Shown in pieces: positions 42,675 to 51,478 of a DNA stretch of 64,000 nucleotides. The notes under the pieces were generated by a model that did not search any database, was not told the DNA's origin, and saw only the letters and a program-made list of their open reading frames with translations. The translations under genes were made by a program, and so were the position numbers. The DNA is taken from assembly GCF_001424265.1 (NCBI RefSeq), contig NZ_LMOV01000024.1:124001-188000 (forward strand), written 5' to 3'. Within the stretch, counting starts at the first letter, position 1, and each line of letters opens with the position of its first letter. The DNA is from Acidovorax sp. Leaf160. GTDB lineage: Bacteria > Pseudomonadota > Gammaproteobacteria > Burkholderiales > Burkholderiaceae_C.

Positions 42675-43844
42675 TCACGACGCCAGCGCGCGCATCTCCG
42701 CGATCAGGTCCGACTTGCCCTCGAACCCGATGCCCGGCAGCGCCGGCAGCGTCACGTAGCCGTCCTGCACCCTCACCCCGTCGGGAAAGCCGCCGTAGGG
42801 CTGGAACAGGTCCGGGTAGCTTTCGTTGCCGCCCAGGCCCAGGCCGGCGGCGATGGCCAGTGACATCTGGTGCCCGCCGTGCGGGATGCAGCGGTTCGGG
42901 GACCAGCCGTGTTCCCGGAGCATCTCCAGCGTACGCAGGTATTCGACGAGGCCGTAGCTGAGCGCGCAGTCGAACTGCAGCCAGTCGCGGTCCGGCCGCA
43001 TGCCGCCGTGGCGGATGAGGTTGCGCGCGTCCTGCATGGAAAACAGGTTCTCGCCTGTGGCCAGCGGGCCCTGGTACACCTCCCCCAGCCTGGCCTGCAG
43101 CTCGTAGTCGAGCGGGTCGCCGGCTTCCTCATACCAGAAGAGGGGGTACTGCGACAGGGCCTTGCCGTAGTCGATGGCGGTCTGGAGGTCGAAGCGGCCG
43201 TTGGCGTCCACTGCCAGCTGCTGGCCGGGGCCGAGGATCTTCAGCACGGACTCGATGCGCTCGCAGTCGTCCGCGAGCGAGGCCCCGCCGATCTTCATCT
43301 TGACGACGGAGTAGCCACGGGCGAGATAGCTTTCCATTTCCTTGCGCAGGCCGTCCAGCCCCTTGCCCGGGTAGTAGTAGCCGCCGGCCGCGTAGACGAA
43401 GACGCGCGGGTTGGCGGGCTGCCCGTCGCCGTAGCGCTCGGCCAGCAGCTGGTGCAGCGGCTTGCCTGCGATCTTGGCTACCGCGTCCCACACGGCCATG
43501 TCGATGGTGCCCACGGCCACCGAGCGTTCGCCATGGCCGCCCGGCTTCTCGTTGATCATCATGCGCGCCCAGATCTTGTGCGGGCACAGGTTCTCGCCCG
43601 TGTCATCGACCAGCGAAGCCGGGTCGGCCTCCAGCACGCGGGGAATGAAGCGCTCGCGCATCAACGCCCCCTGGCCATAGCGGCCGTTGGAGTTGAAGCC
43701 GTAGCCGATCACCGGCTTGCCGTCGCGCACGACGTCGGTGACCACGGCCACCAGGCTCAGCGTCATCTTGGAGAAGTCGATGTAGGCGTTGCGGATATCG
43801 GACTGGATCGGGCGGGTGGATTCGCGGATATCGACGATTTTCAT
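42675..43844 (-). CDS. tarD: D(-)-tartrate dehydratase (enolase superfamily)
   Basis: A 389-residue dehydratase converting D-tartrate to oxaloacetate. It closely follows the Bradyrhizobium enzyme as I remember it: NAYIDFSKMT near 19, the KxK pair Lys182/Lys184, magnesium ligands Asp213 (VDANG), Glu239 (YEE) and Glu265 (TGENL), and catalytic His322 (CIPHGGHQM). Length and numbering match. It is the last gene of an operon with an SDR, a TctC-type receptor and a DHDPS-family enzyme, under a divergent LysR regulator. Confidence 0.9.
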   Translation of the reverse strand: MKIVDIRESTRPIQSDIRNAYIDFSKMTLSLVAVVTDVVRDGKPVIGYGFNSNGRYGQGALMRERFIPRVLEADPASLVDDTGENLCPHKIWARMMINEKPGGHGERSVAVGTIDMAVWDAVAKIAGKPLHQLLAERYGDGQPANPRVFVYAAGGYYYPGKGLDGLRKEMESYLARGYSVVKMKIGGASLADDCERIESVLKILGPGQQLAVDANGRFDLQTAIDYGKALSQYPLFWYEEAGDPLDYELQARLGEVYQGPLATGENLFSMQDARNLIRHGGMRPDRDWLQFDCALSYGLVEYLRTLEMLREHGWSPNRCIPHGGHQMSLAIAAGLGLGGNESYPDLFQPYGGFPDGVRVQDGYVTLPALPGIGFEGKSDLIAEMRALAS

Positions 43845-43860
43845 GAGGGACTCGCGTTCA

Positions 43861-43899
43861 GGAGGAAAAGAGAGGAGAAGACAAGAGAAGAGAGGAGGC
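43861..43899 (+). repeat. Polypurine stretch
   Basis: Nearly 40 consecutive G/A bases built from GAG, GGA and AAGAG units (one C) lie between the SDR stop and the tartrate-dehydratase start; on the coding strand they are C/T. Such tracts can form H-DNA and leave the mRNA leader unstructured. Confidence 0.7.
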
Positions 43900-43910
43900 A
43901 ATGCACCAGG

Positions 43911-44627
43911 TCAGCGGGCCAGCGACGAGCCGCCGCAGATGGCGATGTCCTGGCCGGTGATGGCAGCGACCGAAGGAGAGAGCAGGAAGGCGACCAGCGC
44001 TGCGATCTCGGCCGGATCGATCAGCCGGCCGATGGGCGGCAGGCGCGGCGCGCTGCCGGCGCGGGCCGGGTCGCTCAGCATGCCGGTGGCCGTGGCGGCG
44101 GGCGAGACGACGTTCACCGTCACGCCCTGCCCCGCCACCTCGGCCGCCCAGCTGCGGGCCAGCGCGATCAGCGCGGCCTTGGTGGCGGCGTACTGCCCGC
44201 GGCCTGCCATGCCCTGGGCCACGCGGCTGCCGACGAAGACCACCCGGCCAGCACCGCGCCGCGCCATGGCCGGCACCAGCCCGTCGGCCAGCCGCGCGGC
44301 GGCATCCACATGCAGGCGCCACATCAGCTCGCCCCCGGCATGGTCCAGCTGGCCCAGCGGACCCACCCGCAGCACCCCGGCGGCATGCACCAGCGCATCC
44401 ACCGGCGGCAGCGCTGCGGCTGCCGAGCCGACGGCGCCGCCATCGGCCAGGTCGACCGCCATGGCCCGGAAGTCGGCATGCACGATGGCGGGCAAGGCCA
44501 CGTCCAGCCCCGTCACGCGCCAGCCCGCATCCAGCAGCGCTTCGGCAATGGCGCGGCCGATGCCGCTGCTGCTGCCGGTGACGACCGCATGGCGCGGGGC
44601 AGCGGGAGTCACCGCGTCATTCGACAC
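43911..44627 (-). CDS. Short-chain dehydrogenase/reductase
   Basis: A 238-residue SDR: cofactor motif TGSSSGIG (about 17-24), NAG-like HAAG (81-84), catalytic Ser134 and Tyr146-x3-Lys150 (YAATK). The C-terminus ends in ITGQDIAICGGSSL. It probably oxidises or reduces a hydroxy acid or its oxo form in the same catabolic route as tartrate dehydratase. Its start lies 11 bases inside the upstream receptor gene. The cofactor preference is not clear from the Asp after strand 2 (LDVA), which hints at NAD. Confidence 0.9.
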   Translation of the reverse strand: MSNDAVTPAAPRHAVVTGSSSGIGRAIAEALLDAGWRVTGLDVALPAIVHADFRAMAVDLADGGAVGSAAAALPPVDALVHAAGVLRVGPLGQLDHAGGELMWRLHVDAAARLADGLVPAMARRGAGRVVFVGSRVAQGMAGRGQYAATKAALIALARSWAAEVAGQGVTVNVVSPAATATGMLSDPARAGSAPRLPPIGRLIDPAEIAALVAFLLSPSVAAITGQDIAICGGSSLAR

Positions 44628-45582
44628 GGATGTTCCCTTCCGTCACGATCTTCTGCGAGCGCTCCATGTCGCTCTGCTGGAATCGGGCGAAGTCTTCCAC
44701 GCTGCCCGGGGTGAGCAGCAGTCCCTGCTCCTGCAGCTTGGCCTTCATGTCGCCGGCCAGTGCCTTGTTCACCTCGCTGTTCAGCCGCTGCACGACGTCC
44801 GGCGGGGTTTTGGCCGGCGCCCAGAGCCCATACCAGCTGTAGAACTCATAGCCGGGAATGGTTTCCGCCACCGTGGGCACGTCGGGCAGGCTGGCCGCGC
44901 GTTGCGCCGAGGTGACCGCCACCACCCGCAGCATGCCGCTCTTGTGGTACTGGAGCGAGCCGAGGATGGGGTCGATGAAGCCGTCGATCTGCCCGCCGAT
45001 CAGGTCCTGGAAGGCCGGGGCCGTGCCCTTGTACGGCACGATCAGGTAGTCGAGCTGGCCGGCGCGCTTGAGCATCTCGGTGGACAGGTGCCCGGCCGAG
45101 CCGATGGAGCCCACCGCGAAGGTCATCTTGCCGGGGTGGGCCTTGGCGTAGGCCATGAGCGACCGGATGTCGGTGATGGGCAGGTTCTTGTTGATGGCGA
45201 CCGACAGCGGCGCCTTGGCCACCAGCGCCACCGGGGCGAAGTCCCTGGTCACGCTGTAGGCCACCGACTTCATGGTCATCGGCGCGGTGGTGAAGGTGGA
45301 CGCGTTGAAGAGCAGCGTGTAGCCGTCGGCCGGGGCCTTGGCGACGATGTCGCCACCGATCACGCCGTTGCCGCCGGGCTTGTTCTCGATGACGAACGAC
45401 TGGCCGGTCTGCTCGCTTAAGCGCTGCGCCAGCTGGCGCCCCACCGCGTCGAGCGTGCCGCCCGGCGGGAACGGAATGACCACCCGCACAGGCTTGGCGG
45501 GATAGGTCTGCGCCATGGCGCCGGGCGCCACCGCCAGCGCTGCGGCGGCCAGTGCGGCATACAGGAATTGCTTGCGTTGCAT
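44617..45582 (-). CDS. Bug-family periplasmic receptor (TctC-like)
   Basis: A 321-residue receptor with signal peptide (QFLYAALAAAALAVAPGAMAQ) and the Bug motifs YPAKPVRVVIPFPPGGTLD (about 27), ENKPGGNGVIGGD (about 66) and IVPYKGTAPAFQDLIGGQID (about 175, quoted in part). No tctA or tctB lies nearby, so it either feeds a distant TTT transporter or serves as a sensor, as orphan Bug proteins often do. Its operon context makes D-tartrate or a related hydroxy acid the likely ligand. Confidence 0.92.
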   Translation of the reverse strand: MQRKQFLYAALAAAALAVAPGAMAQTYPAKPVRVVIPFPPGGTLDAVGRQLAQRLSEQTGQSFVIENKPGGNGVIGGDIVAKAPADGYTLLFNASTFTTAPMTMKSVAYSVTRDFAPVALVAKAPLSVAINKNLPITDIRSLMAYAKAHPGKMTFAVGSIGSAGHLSTEMLKRAGQLDYLIVPYKGTAPAFQDLIGGQIDGFIDPILGSLQYHKSGMLRVVAVTSAQRAASLPDVPTVAETIPGYEFYSWYGLWAPAKTPPDVVQRLNSEVNKALAGDMKAKLQEQGLLLTPGSVEDFARFQQSDMERSQKIVTEGNIRVE

Positions 45583-45655
45583 GGTGTCTTGTCTCCGGTT
45601 CTTGGTTTGTGACTCACGCAGCAAGGGACTCATAATCCCCGGCTCCACCTGCCGC

Positions 45656-46594
45656 TCAGCGCGTGAGCAAGCCCGCCTGCTTCACCGCAGCGCGCAGCGC
45701 GTCCATTTCCTGGGCGCTTGGCGCTTCGGTGGGCGGGCGCACGGTGGCGTCGTCGATCACGCCCGCCAGGTACATGCCGCCCTTCATGCGCGCATGGGCT
45801 TCGCCGGTGGGCTCGCCGCCGCCGTACACCGCATCCTTCAGCGGGGTGATGACGGCCTGCACCTCCATGGCCTTCCTGAGGTCGCCCGCCTTCACGGCAT
45901 TCCACAGGTCGATGATGAGCTGCGGGATGAAGGTGGCGAAGCCGACGAGCGCGCCATCCACGCCCTGCACCATGGAGGCGAGCAGGTATTCGTCGTGGCA
46001 GGTCAGGATGGCCTTGGACGCATCGGCCTCCCGGATCGCCTGGATGTCGCGTGCGTACTTGTTCATGTCGCGCTGGCCCACCTTGAAGGCCTGCAGATAG
46101 GGCAGCCTGGCCAGGTCGGCCAGCAGTTGCGACGAATACGAGGCGCGCGTCCAGGCCGGGTAGACGTGGCAGACCAGATCCGCCTGCGGGGCCGCCTGGT
46201 GGATGGCGTCGAAGTACTGCAGCGCGTGGCCGGAGGTGAAGCCAAAGCGCAGCCAGTGGTGCGGGGGCATCACGTCCAGCGCCACGGCGCCGGCCTCGAC
46301 CGCGGCGCGGGCATGGTCGGCCGCATCCTTCAGCCCTTCGCAGACGATGGACGAGATCACCGGGCAGCGGCCCTTCAGCTCGTCGGCCACGATCCGGGTG
46401 ACCTCGGCACGTTCGGCAGGCGTCAACGAAAACACCTCGCCCGTGTGGCCGTTGGTCATGATGGCGACCACGCCCTCGTGGCCTGCCAGCCAGGAGGCCA
46501 GCTTGCGCAGCGCGCGCTCGTCGATGCGGTGGTCGGGCGTGAAGGGGCACGAGATGGCGGGGATGATCCCCCGATAATTCGCGATGGCAGGCAT
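45656..46594 (-). CDS. Dihydrodipicolinate synthase/N-acetylneuraminate lyase family protein
   Basis: A 312-residue class-I aldolase-type TIM barrel with the Schiff-base Lys171 (AFKVGQ), catalytic Tyr145 (HVYPA) and the pyruvate-binding TNGHTGE (47-53). Position in a tartrate operon and divergence from typical DapA suggest a catabolic lyase or dehydratase on a sugar-derived oxoacid rather than lysine synthesis. It is the first gene of the operon, divergent from the LysR regulator. GGAGAC precedes the ATG. Confidence 0.88.
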   Translation of the reverse strand: MPAIANYRGIIPAISCPFTPDHRIDERALRKLASWLAGHEGVVAIMTNGHTGEVFSLTPAERAEVTRIVADELKGRCPVISSIVCEGLKDAADHARAAVEAGAVALDVMPPHHWLRFGFTSGHALQYFDAIHQAAPQADLVCHVYPAWTRASYSSQLLADLARLPYLQAFKVGQRDMNKYARDIQAIREADASKAILTCHDEYLLASMVQGVDGALVGFATFIPQLIIDLWNAVKAGDLRKAMEVQAVITPLKDAVYGGGEPTGEAHARMKGGMYLAGVIDDATVRPPTEAPSAQEMDALRAAVKQAGLLTR

Positions 46595-46716
46595 GCTGGC
46601 TGTCTCCGTTCTGGTGGGCTTGGGGTGTGTACGGGACGCATGATTTCCTGCCCCGCCCCTGCCCGTCCAATACCCGAAACGCATACAACTATCCAGCAGC
46701 GGAGACACGCACCACC

Positions 46717-47730
46717 ATGGGACCCGGCAACCGCCCTCTCGATCTGGAATGGCTGGAAGACTTCCTGGCGCTGGCGGAGTCCGGCAATTTCTCGCGCGCG
46801 GCCGAGGCCCGCTCCATCGCCCAACCGGCCTTCAGCCGGCACATCCGCGCACTGGAGGACTGGGTGGGCGTGGAGCTGTTCGACCGCAGCGCCCACCCCG
46901 CCGCGCTGACGGCTGCCGGCCAGCGCTTTCAGCCCCTGCTGGAAGACCTGCTCGCCCGGCTCGAAGCCGCCCGCATCAAGGCCCGGGCCGCGCACGACCA
47001 AGCCGCGGCCAGCCTGCGGTTCGCCGCCACGCACGTGCTGTCGCTCACCTTCTTCCCGCGCTGGCTGGGCGGGCTGGAATCGCAGCTGCGGCTGGGACCG
47101 ATCCAGACCATGAGCGACAGCTCGCACGCTTGCGAAGACCTGATGCTGCAGCGCCGGGTGCAGTTCGTGCTGTGCCACGGCCACGCCGACGTGCCGGGCC
47201 GGCTCGACGACGCCGGCTACCCCGTGCTGCGGCTGGCGGACGACCGCCTGCTGCCCGTGAGCGCGCCGCGCGGCGGCTCCGGCGGCCCGCCGCGCCATGC
47301 CATCGGCGATACGGGCACCGCGCCGGTCGACGGCCCGATCGAGCCCCTGCCGGTGCTGGCGTACAGCGAGGCGTCGGGCCTGGGCCGCATCATGCGGGCG
47401 CGGCTGCGGCGCGTGTTCGGTGGGTTCGGCGACGGCGCCAGCCCCGTGCCGGGCGCAGGCACCCCGGCCGTGCCGCAGGGCGTGTCGGTGGTCTTCACCG
47501 CGCACCACGCAGCGCTGCTCAAGGCCATGGCGCTGGAGGGCCGGGGAGTGGCCTGGCTGCCCGAAAGCCTTGTCGCCACCGAACTGCGTTCGGGCACGCT
47601 CGTCCCCGCGGCCGATGCGGCGTGGAACGTGCCGGTGGAGATCCGGCTCTACCGCCAACGCGCGGAAATGGCGCCGGCAGCAGAATCGCTGTGGCACCTG
47701 TCGATGGCGCGTGCGGATGGCGGCGGCTGA
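46717..47730 (+). CDS. LysR-family transcriptional regulator
   Basis: A 337-residue regulator: winged-helix domain at about 9-68 (LEDFLALAESGNFSRAAEARSIAQPAFSRHIRALE, quoted as a landmark in parts: FSRAAEA, AFSRHIRALE), then a substrate-binding domain. An unusual Gly/Pro-rich insert (about 183-205) and another (about 240-255) extend the effector domain. It is divergent from the DHDPS-TctC-SDR-TarD operon with a 122-base shared control region, the standard LysR arrangement for a catabolic operon. Confidence 0.92.
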   Translation: MGPGNRPLDLEWLEDFLALAESGNFSRAAEARSIAQPAFSRHIRALEDWVGVELFDRSAHPAALTAAGQRFQPLLEDLLARLEAARIKARAAHDQAAASLRFAATHVLSLTFFPRWLGGLESQLRLGPIQTMSDSSHACEDLMLQRRVQFVLCHGHADVPGRLDDAGYPVLRLADDRLLPVSAPRGGSGGPPRHAIGDTGTAPVDGPIEPLPVLAYSEASGLGRIMRARLRRVFGGFGDGASPVPGAGTPAVPQGVSVVFTAHHAALLKAMALEGRGVAWLPESLVATELRSGTLVPAADAAWNVPVEIRLYRQRAEMAPAAESLWHLSMARADGGG

Positions 47731-47806
47731 AAGCGGCGCCGGTCCTTGCGCCGTGCCCGGCCCGCAGGCGAGGCGAGGTGCACATCAGGCATCAAAACCG
47801 GCTCTC

Positions 47807-47850
47807 GCGCCCGTCTTTCAAGCGCCTATAGCTACTAAAACAATAGCAAG
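47807..47850. repeat. Dispersed GCGCC...GCTA/TAGC repeat
   Basis: GCGCCCGTCTTTCAAGCGCC followed by GCTACT, a short loop and CAATAGC. It fills the convergent spacer between the LysR gene and the caspase-like gene and is a close relative of the copies at 10535 and 26270. Confidence 0.75.
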
Positions 47851-47874
47851 ATCGGGGCAGCGGCGCGCCGTGAC

Positions 47875-49257
47875 TCACCCGCCCGCACCTGGCACACGCA
47901 GCAGGTAGTGCTGCAGTGTCTTGGCGTTGTCCAGCAGGTCTTGGGGGCCGAGGTTGCCGCGGCGGCTCCGCAGGGAGAGAAGATCCAGCCGGGCACGGCC
48001 GTAGCCGGTGGCTGCCGCGTCCTGCAGCAGGTTCTCGGCGCGCTGGAGGTCGCGGGGCACACCGGCCGGAGCTTCCACCAGCAGTTCGGCCAGCAGCGTC
48101 TGCGCGATGGGAAAGCGCCGCTCGGCGGCCTTGCCCAGGTAGCGCGCCGCGCGGACCGGGTCGGCCGGCGCAGCGCGGTTGCGGGGGGCAGCCTGCGCGA
48201 CGGACAGGCCCTGGCCGCTGCGCTGCACCCGCAGCGTTGGCTGGCTTTCGGGCAGATAGACGCTTCCCAGGATGGTCAGCGCCATCACGTCCCCGGCGGC
48301 AGCCCGCTGCTCCAGCACCGGCCGGCTGTTGACGTCGAAATTCAGCACCGCCAACTGCATCTCCTCTTCCAGCAGGGCCAGGTTCTCGTTCCAGAACTGG
48401 GTGGACACACGGGGCGGTTCCCCGCCCGCGCCGCGCGACAGCCCGCGGGCAGCGCCCGCCTTGGCGGCCGGAGCGGCCTGTACGACCTGCCCGCTCGACA
48501 GCCTGACGTCGCCGATCAGGCCGCTGTGGATCCAGGGCACCTGCGTGTCGCCGGTCTCGGCGCTCACGTCGCGCTGGGTCGATTCAGCGATCTGCTTCAC
48601 GGACAGTTCAGGGTTGGCGAGATGGCGGTTGAAAGCGGCGCTGAACTCGCTGTTGCGGCCGGAGCCGTCGCGCGCCAGCGCTCCCGGGGCGGTGGAATAC
48701 AGCGTCAGCGTTCCCCGGGCGGGGCGGTCGCCGGCCACCATGCCCTGCTGCGCCAGGCCGCGCATCAGCGGGTTGCGGCAGGCGTCGAGCACGATCAAGG
48801 CCACACCTCTGGGGTGGGGGCTGATCAGCGCCTCCACCCACTTCAGCGAGATGCCGTTGCGCTTCATCTCTACCGAGGTGGCCGTGGCCATCCTCTGGTC
48901 GACGGGCAGCAGGTAGTTGGTGCTGTCCACCGCGACCCCGTGGCCGGCATAGAACAGCACGGCAACGTCCGCCCCCTTCGCCAACTGCCCGAACGACTCC
49001 AGATCGCCCTTGAGCTGGACCGCCGTGCGGTCGGTCACCAGGGTGGTCTGGAAACCGAGCTTGAGCAGGTTCTCCGCCGTCAGCCTGGCGTCCGACACCG
49101 GGTTGTTGAGACGCTCGCTTCCCGGATAGGCGGCGTTGCCCACCACCAGGGCCACTTTCGTGGCCGCAGCCCCCGAGGCCGGGCGCAGCCAGCCGCCCCC
49201 GCTGGCCAGCAGCACGGCGCCCGCGCAGGCTTGAAGGAAGGGACGACGGTGGATCAT
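47875..49257 (-). CDS. Caspase-like (peptidase C14) protein with Tat-type signal
   Basis: A 460-residue protein. The twin-arginine signal HRRPFLQA with a hydrophobic core (about 3-30) predicts export. The caspase-fold domain at about 33-260 has the catalytic dyad His106 (FYAGHGV) and Cys160 (LDACRNP), both intact. The C-terminal 150 residues are helical and resemble Sel1/TPR-like repeats (EQRAAAGDVMALTILG, AARYLGKAAERRFPIAQ). It is the last gene of an operon driven by the ECF-type promoter at 51425. The target is unknown; cleavage of an envelope protein is an inference. Confidence 0.85.
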   Translation of the reverse strand: MIHRRPFLQACAGAVLLASGGGWLRPASGAAATKVALVVGNAAYPGSERLNNPVSDARLTAENLLKLGFQTTLVTDRTAVQLKGDLESFGQLAKGADVAVLFYAGHGVAVDSTNYLLPVDQRMATATSVEMKRNGISLKWVEALISPHPRGVALIVLDACRNPLMRGLAQQGMVAGDRPARGTLTLYSTAPGALARDGSGRNSEFSAAFNRHLANPELSVKQIAESTQRDVSAETGDTQVPWIHSGLIGDVRLSSGQVVQAAPAAKAGAARGLSRGAGGEPPRVSTQFWNENLALLEEEMQLAVLNFDVNSRPVLEQRAAAGDVMALTILGSVYLPESQPTLRVQRSGQGLSVAQAAPRNRAAPADPVRAARYLGKAAERRFPIAQTLLAELLVEAPAGVPRDLQRAENLLQDAAATGYGRARLDLLSLRSRRGNLGPQDLLDNAKTLQHYLLRVPGAGG

Positions 49258-49285
49258 GAAAACTCCCACAGGGTGGACCGGGCGC

Positions 49286-50947
49286 TCAGGCCTTGGAGGG
49301 TGCAGGCGGCAGCAGGGCTTGCGGATGGCAGGTTTCCAGCATCTCGCGCACCTGCGCGCCGGTGCCGGGGCCCAGCCGGAAGGGGTGCGCGGGGCCTTCG
49401 CTCTCCATCCCGCGCGCCAGGTCGGCCAGCGCACAGGCCGCACTGAAATCGATGTGTGTCGTGCGGGACAAATCGATGCTGCGGCCGCCCTCCTCCTTCC
49501 AGGCCTGCAAGCGGCGGCCGATGTTCAGGAAGTGCAGGCGGCCGCTGAACGGGCCGCCCGGCGCGCCGGCATCGGCCCTCGACACCACGAACCCGAGCAG
49601 CGAGCAGGCGATCGCCACGGCGAACCCGGCACTGACCGCGTATTGCGCCAGCGGCCCCATCGCGAAGCCCATGGCCACCGCAAGTGCGGCCACGAACACC
49701 CAGACGCCGCCAGCCAGCGTGCGGCGCGCATTCCGTGCCCCCAGGCCGGCGCGCCAGAGCAAGGCGGTCTTGTCGTCGATCATCTCGATGGAGGCCACCA
49801 CCAACGCCCCCGCCACTGCCGCCTTGGGCAGGTAGTCGAGCAGCGGCAGCTGAAACGGCACCAGCAGGACGATGAGCGCCACCAGCACCGCCACGTGCGC
49901 CAGCGCGGGAACCCGACCGCTGACGGGGTGCAGCTGCGCCACCGTGCGGCTGCGGGACAGCGACAGCGATACCGGCAGCAGGCCCAGGAAGCCGCCGATC
50001 AGGTTGCCCACGCCAGTGGCCCACAGCTCCCGGGCGGTGTCCTCGTCAGGGCGGCCCTCGTCGCTGGCCAGCGTGGACGCGGCGGACACCGTGTCCACCA
50101 GGCACAGCAGTGCCAGCACCAGGCTGCCGGCCAGCAGGGCGAGCAGCACCTGGGCCTGCGCCAGGGCGCCCCAGACCGGCGCGGGCCACCGCCACGCGCC
50201 CATCAGCGCATCGGTCAGCCCGGCGCCATCGATCTGCCCGATCGGCCCGCAGAGCGCGGGCGTGGGCGCCCAGGAGCGCCATGCGAAGTAGACGAGGCTG
50301 GCGCACAGCAGCGCCACGCAGAGGCGTGCGCGATGGGCCACGCTGCCGGCGCGCAGCCCCCACTTCATGCCGAACGCCACCACCACGACCGTGGCCATCA
50401 CCGCCAGGGCGGGCCAGCCCGGGCCGTCGCCGCAGCGGCCGATGCTGCGCAACTGGCCGACGATCGTGGTCGTCGCCACGATGAACCCCAGCGCGCTGAG
50501 CGCGGGCAGCGACATCAGCGCCCGCACGCGGCCTTCCCAACCCATCCGGCAGACCACCATCAGCCACACGCCGGACAGGCAGACACAGAGCGACGCGACC
50601 GCGAAGGCCCAGAGCGCCCCGCCGGCCTTCAGCGCCGGCACGCCGAGCAGGTAGTCCAGCACGGTGGCATACCAGACGACGGAGAGGAAGCGCGGCCCCG
50701 CCAGCGGATTGCGCCGCGCCGACAGCGCCACCGCCAGCAGCGTGGCGAACGCCGCCGTGGCCAGCGCCGTGACCGAGCCGGTATTGACCGCCTTGTTGGC
50801 GATGGCGCCCTGCCCCAGGTACTCGCCCACGTAGATCAGCGCTGCCAGCGCACCGATGGCGACGTCTCCCCCCTGGACACGGGCCGGGGCAGCCGTAGAG
50901 GATGGCGATGGCGATGGCGATGGCGATGGCGATGGCGATGGCGTCAT
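49286..50947 (-). CDS. SulP-family anion transporter with STAS domain
   Basis: A 553-residue inner-membrane protein with about 11-12 helices (residues 30-430) and a C-terminal STAS domain (about 450-540; SIDLSRTTHIDFSAACALADL). SulP landmarks are GNLIGGFLGLLPVSLSLSRSRT (quoted in part) and PKAAVAGALVVAS. It is divergent enough that a substrate cannot be given; sulfate, bicarbonate and dicarboxylates are all known. Residues 3-16 are a Ser-Pro repeat encoded by seven hexanucleotides. Its ATG overlaps the preceding small-protein stop, and the caspase-like gene follows after 28 bases. Confidence 0.85.
   Translation of the reverse strand: MTPSPSPSPSPSPSPSSTAAPARVQGGDVAIGALAALIYVGEYLGQGAIANKAVNTGSVTALATAAFATLLAVALSARRNPLAGPRFLSVVWYATVLDYLLGVPALKAGGALWAFAVASLCVCLSGVWLMVVCRMGWEGRVRALMSLPALSALGFIVATTTIVGQLRSIGRCGDGPGWPALAVMATVVVVAFGMKWGLRAGSVAHRARLCVALLCASLVYFAWRSWAPTPALCGPIGQIDGAGLTDALMGAWRWPAPVWGALAQAQVLLALLAGSLVLALLCLVDTVSAASTLASDEGRPDEDTARELWATGVGNLIGGFLGLLPVSLSLSRSRTVAQLHPVSGRVPALAHVAVLVALIVLLVPFQLPLLDYLPKAAVAGALVVASIEMIDDKTALLWRAGLGARNARRTLAGGVWVFVAALAVAMGFAMGPLAQYAVSAGFAVAIACSLLGFVVSRADAGAPGGPFSGRLHFLNIGRRLQAWKEEGGRSIDLSRTTHIDFSAACALADLARGMESEGPAHPFRLGPGTGAQVREMLETCHPQALLPPAPSKA
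50901..50942. repeat. Seven-copy hexanucleotide microsatellite
   Basis: Seven perfect GATGGC units (plus strand), read on the minus strand as Ser-Pro codons immediately after the SulP start codon. The length is a multiple of three, so copy changes would vary the length of the cytoplasmic N-terminus without a frameshift. Confidence 0.9.
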
Positions 50948-51357
50948 GGGGCCGGCGCCTCCGGCGGGCAGAGCGGGTTCGGTCGGACGTCGTCCGCCAA
51001 GGGACCCAGCGCCTCGCGCAGGTCGTCCGTGCCCATCTGCGGCGCCGACAGCTCGAAAGCGCCCCGGGAATTGGGCCCGGCCACGACCTGGGCATCGAAG
51101 TTCAGCGCCCACTGGCGCAAGCCCCGCAGATCGGCAGCGGGCGAGAAGACCACCTCGAACATGCCGCAACCGGCACGCCCGCCCCGGGTCTTGGTGGCGG
51201 CTGCCGGGCCGCCCAGCGCGCCGGACATCTGAAACAGGGCCACCAGCACGCCCAGCTGCACCATCAACAGCAGCAAAACGAGGGCGGCGCGGGCACTCAG
51301 CCAGTCGGCCACCCGCGTCAGCCAACCTCCCTCCACGAAAGATTCCCCTGCTCTCAT
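50944..51357 (-). CDS. Single-pass membrane protein sharing the anti-sigma extracytoplasmic domain
   Basis: A 137-residue protein with one helix (about 24-46) and a periplasmic domain (about 65-130). That domain aligns with the C-terminal domain of the anti-sigma factor at 52093-52770: both read F/L-x-P-x-A, about 15 residues, A-x-VV-x-GP-x-x-RGAF, then a helix ending near a final CxP or CAP. GGGAGAT precedes the ATG. It is the first gene behind the ECF promoter at 51425 and overlaps SulP by ATGA. I infer a decoy or partner of the anti-sigma factor; no named family is recognised. Confidence 0.75.
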   Translation of the reverse strand: MRAGESFVEGGWLTRVADWLSARAALVLLLLMVQLGVLVALFQMSGALGGPAAATKTRGGRAGCGMFEVVFSPAADLRGLRQWALNFDAQVVAGPNSRGAFELSAPQMGTDDLREALGPLADDVRPNPLCPPEAPAP

Positions 51358-51424
51358 GGCATCTCCCAGCTTGTTGTGAGCCTCTTGGTTCGCAGCGTCC
51401 CCAGGACTCGGAATGCGTCCTGGG

Positions 51425-51453
51425 TTATTCGCAGCCGCTCGGCCAGAGGTTCA
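51425..51453 (-). promoter_or_regulatory. Predicted ECF-sigma promoter of the small-membrane-protein/SulP/caspase operon
   Basis: On the minus strand TGAACC (51448-51453), 13 bases, then CTGCGAATAA (51425-51434), preceded by a run of seven A. The end of the motif is 68 bases before the start codon at 51357. The same two elements with the same 13-base spacing occur 66 bases before the lipoprotein gene at 56219. Confidence 0.65.
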
Positions 51454-51478
51454 TTTTTTTGCACCTATCATCCGCGCC

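Noticed and set aside
47875-49257. Caspase-like gene as part of an antiphage (CBASS-like or gasdermin) system
   Set aside because: No cyclase, gasdermin, reverse transcriptase or nuclease lies nearby, and the protein has an export signal; the sigma/anti-sigma context fits an envelope role better.
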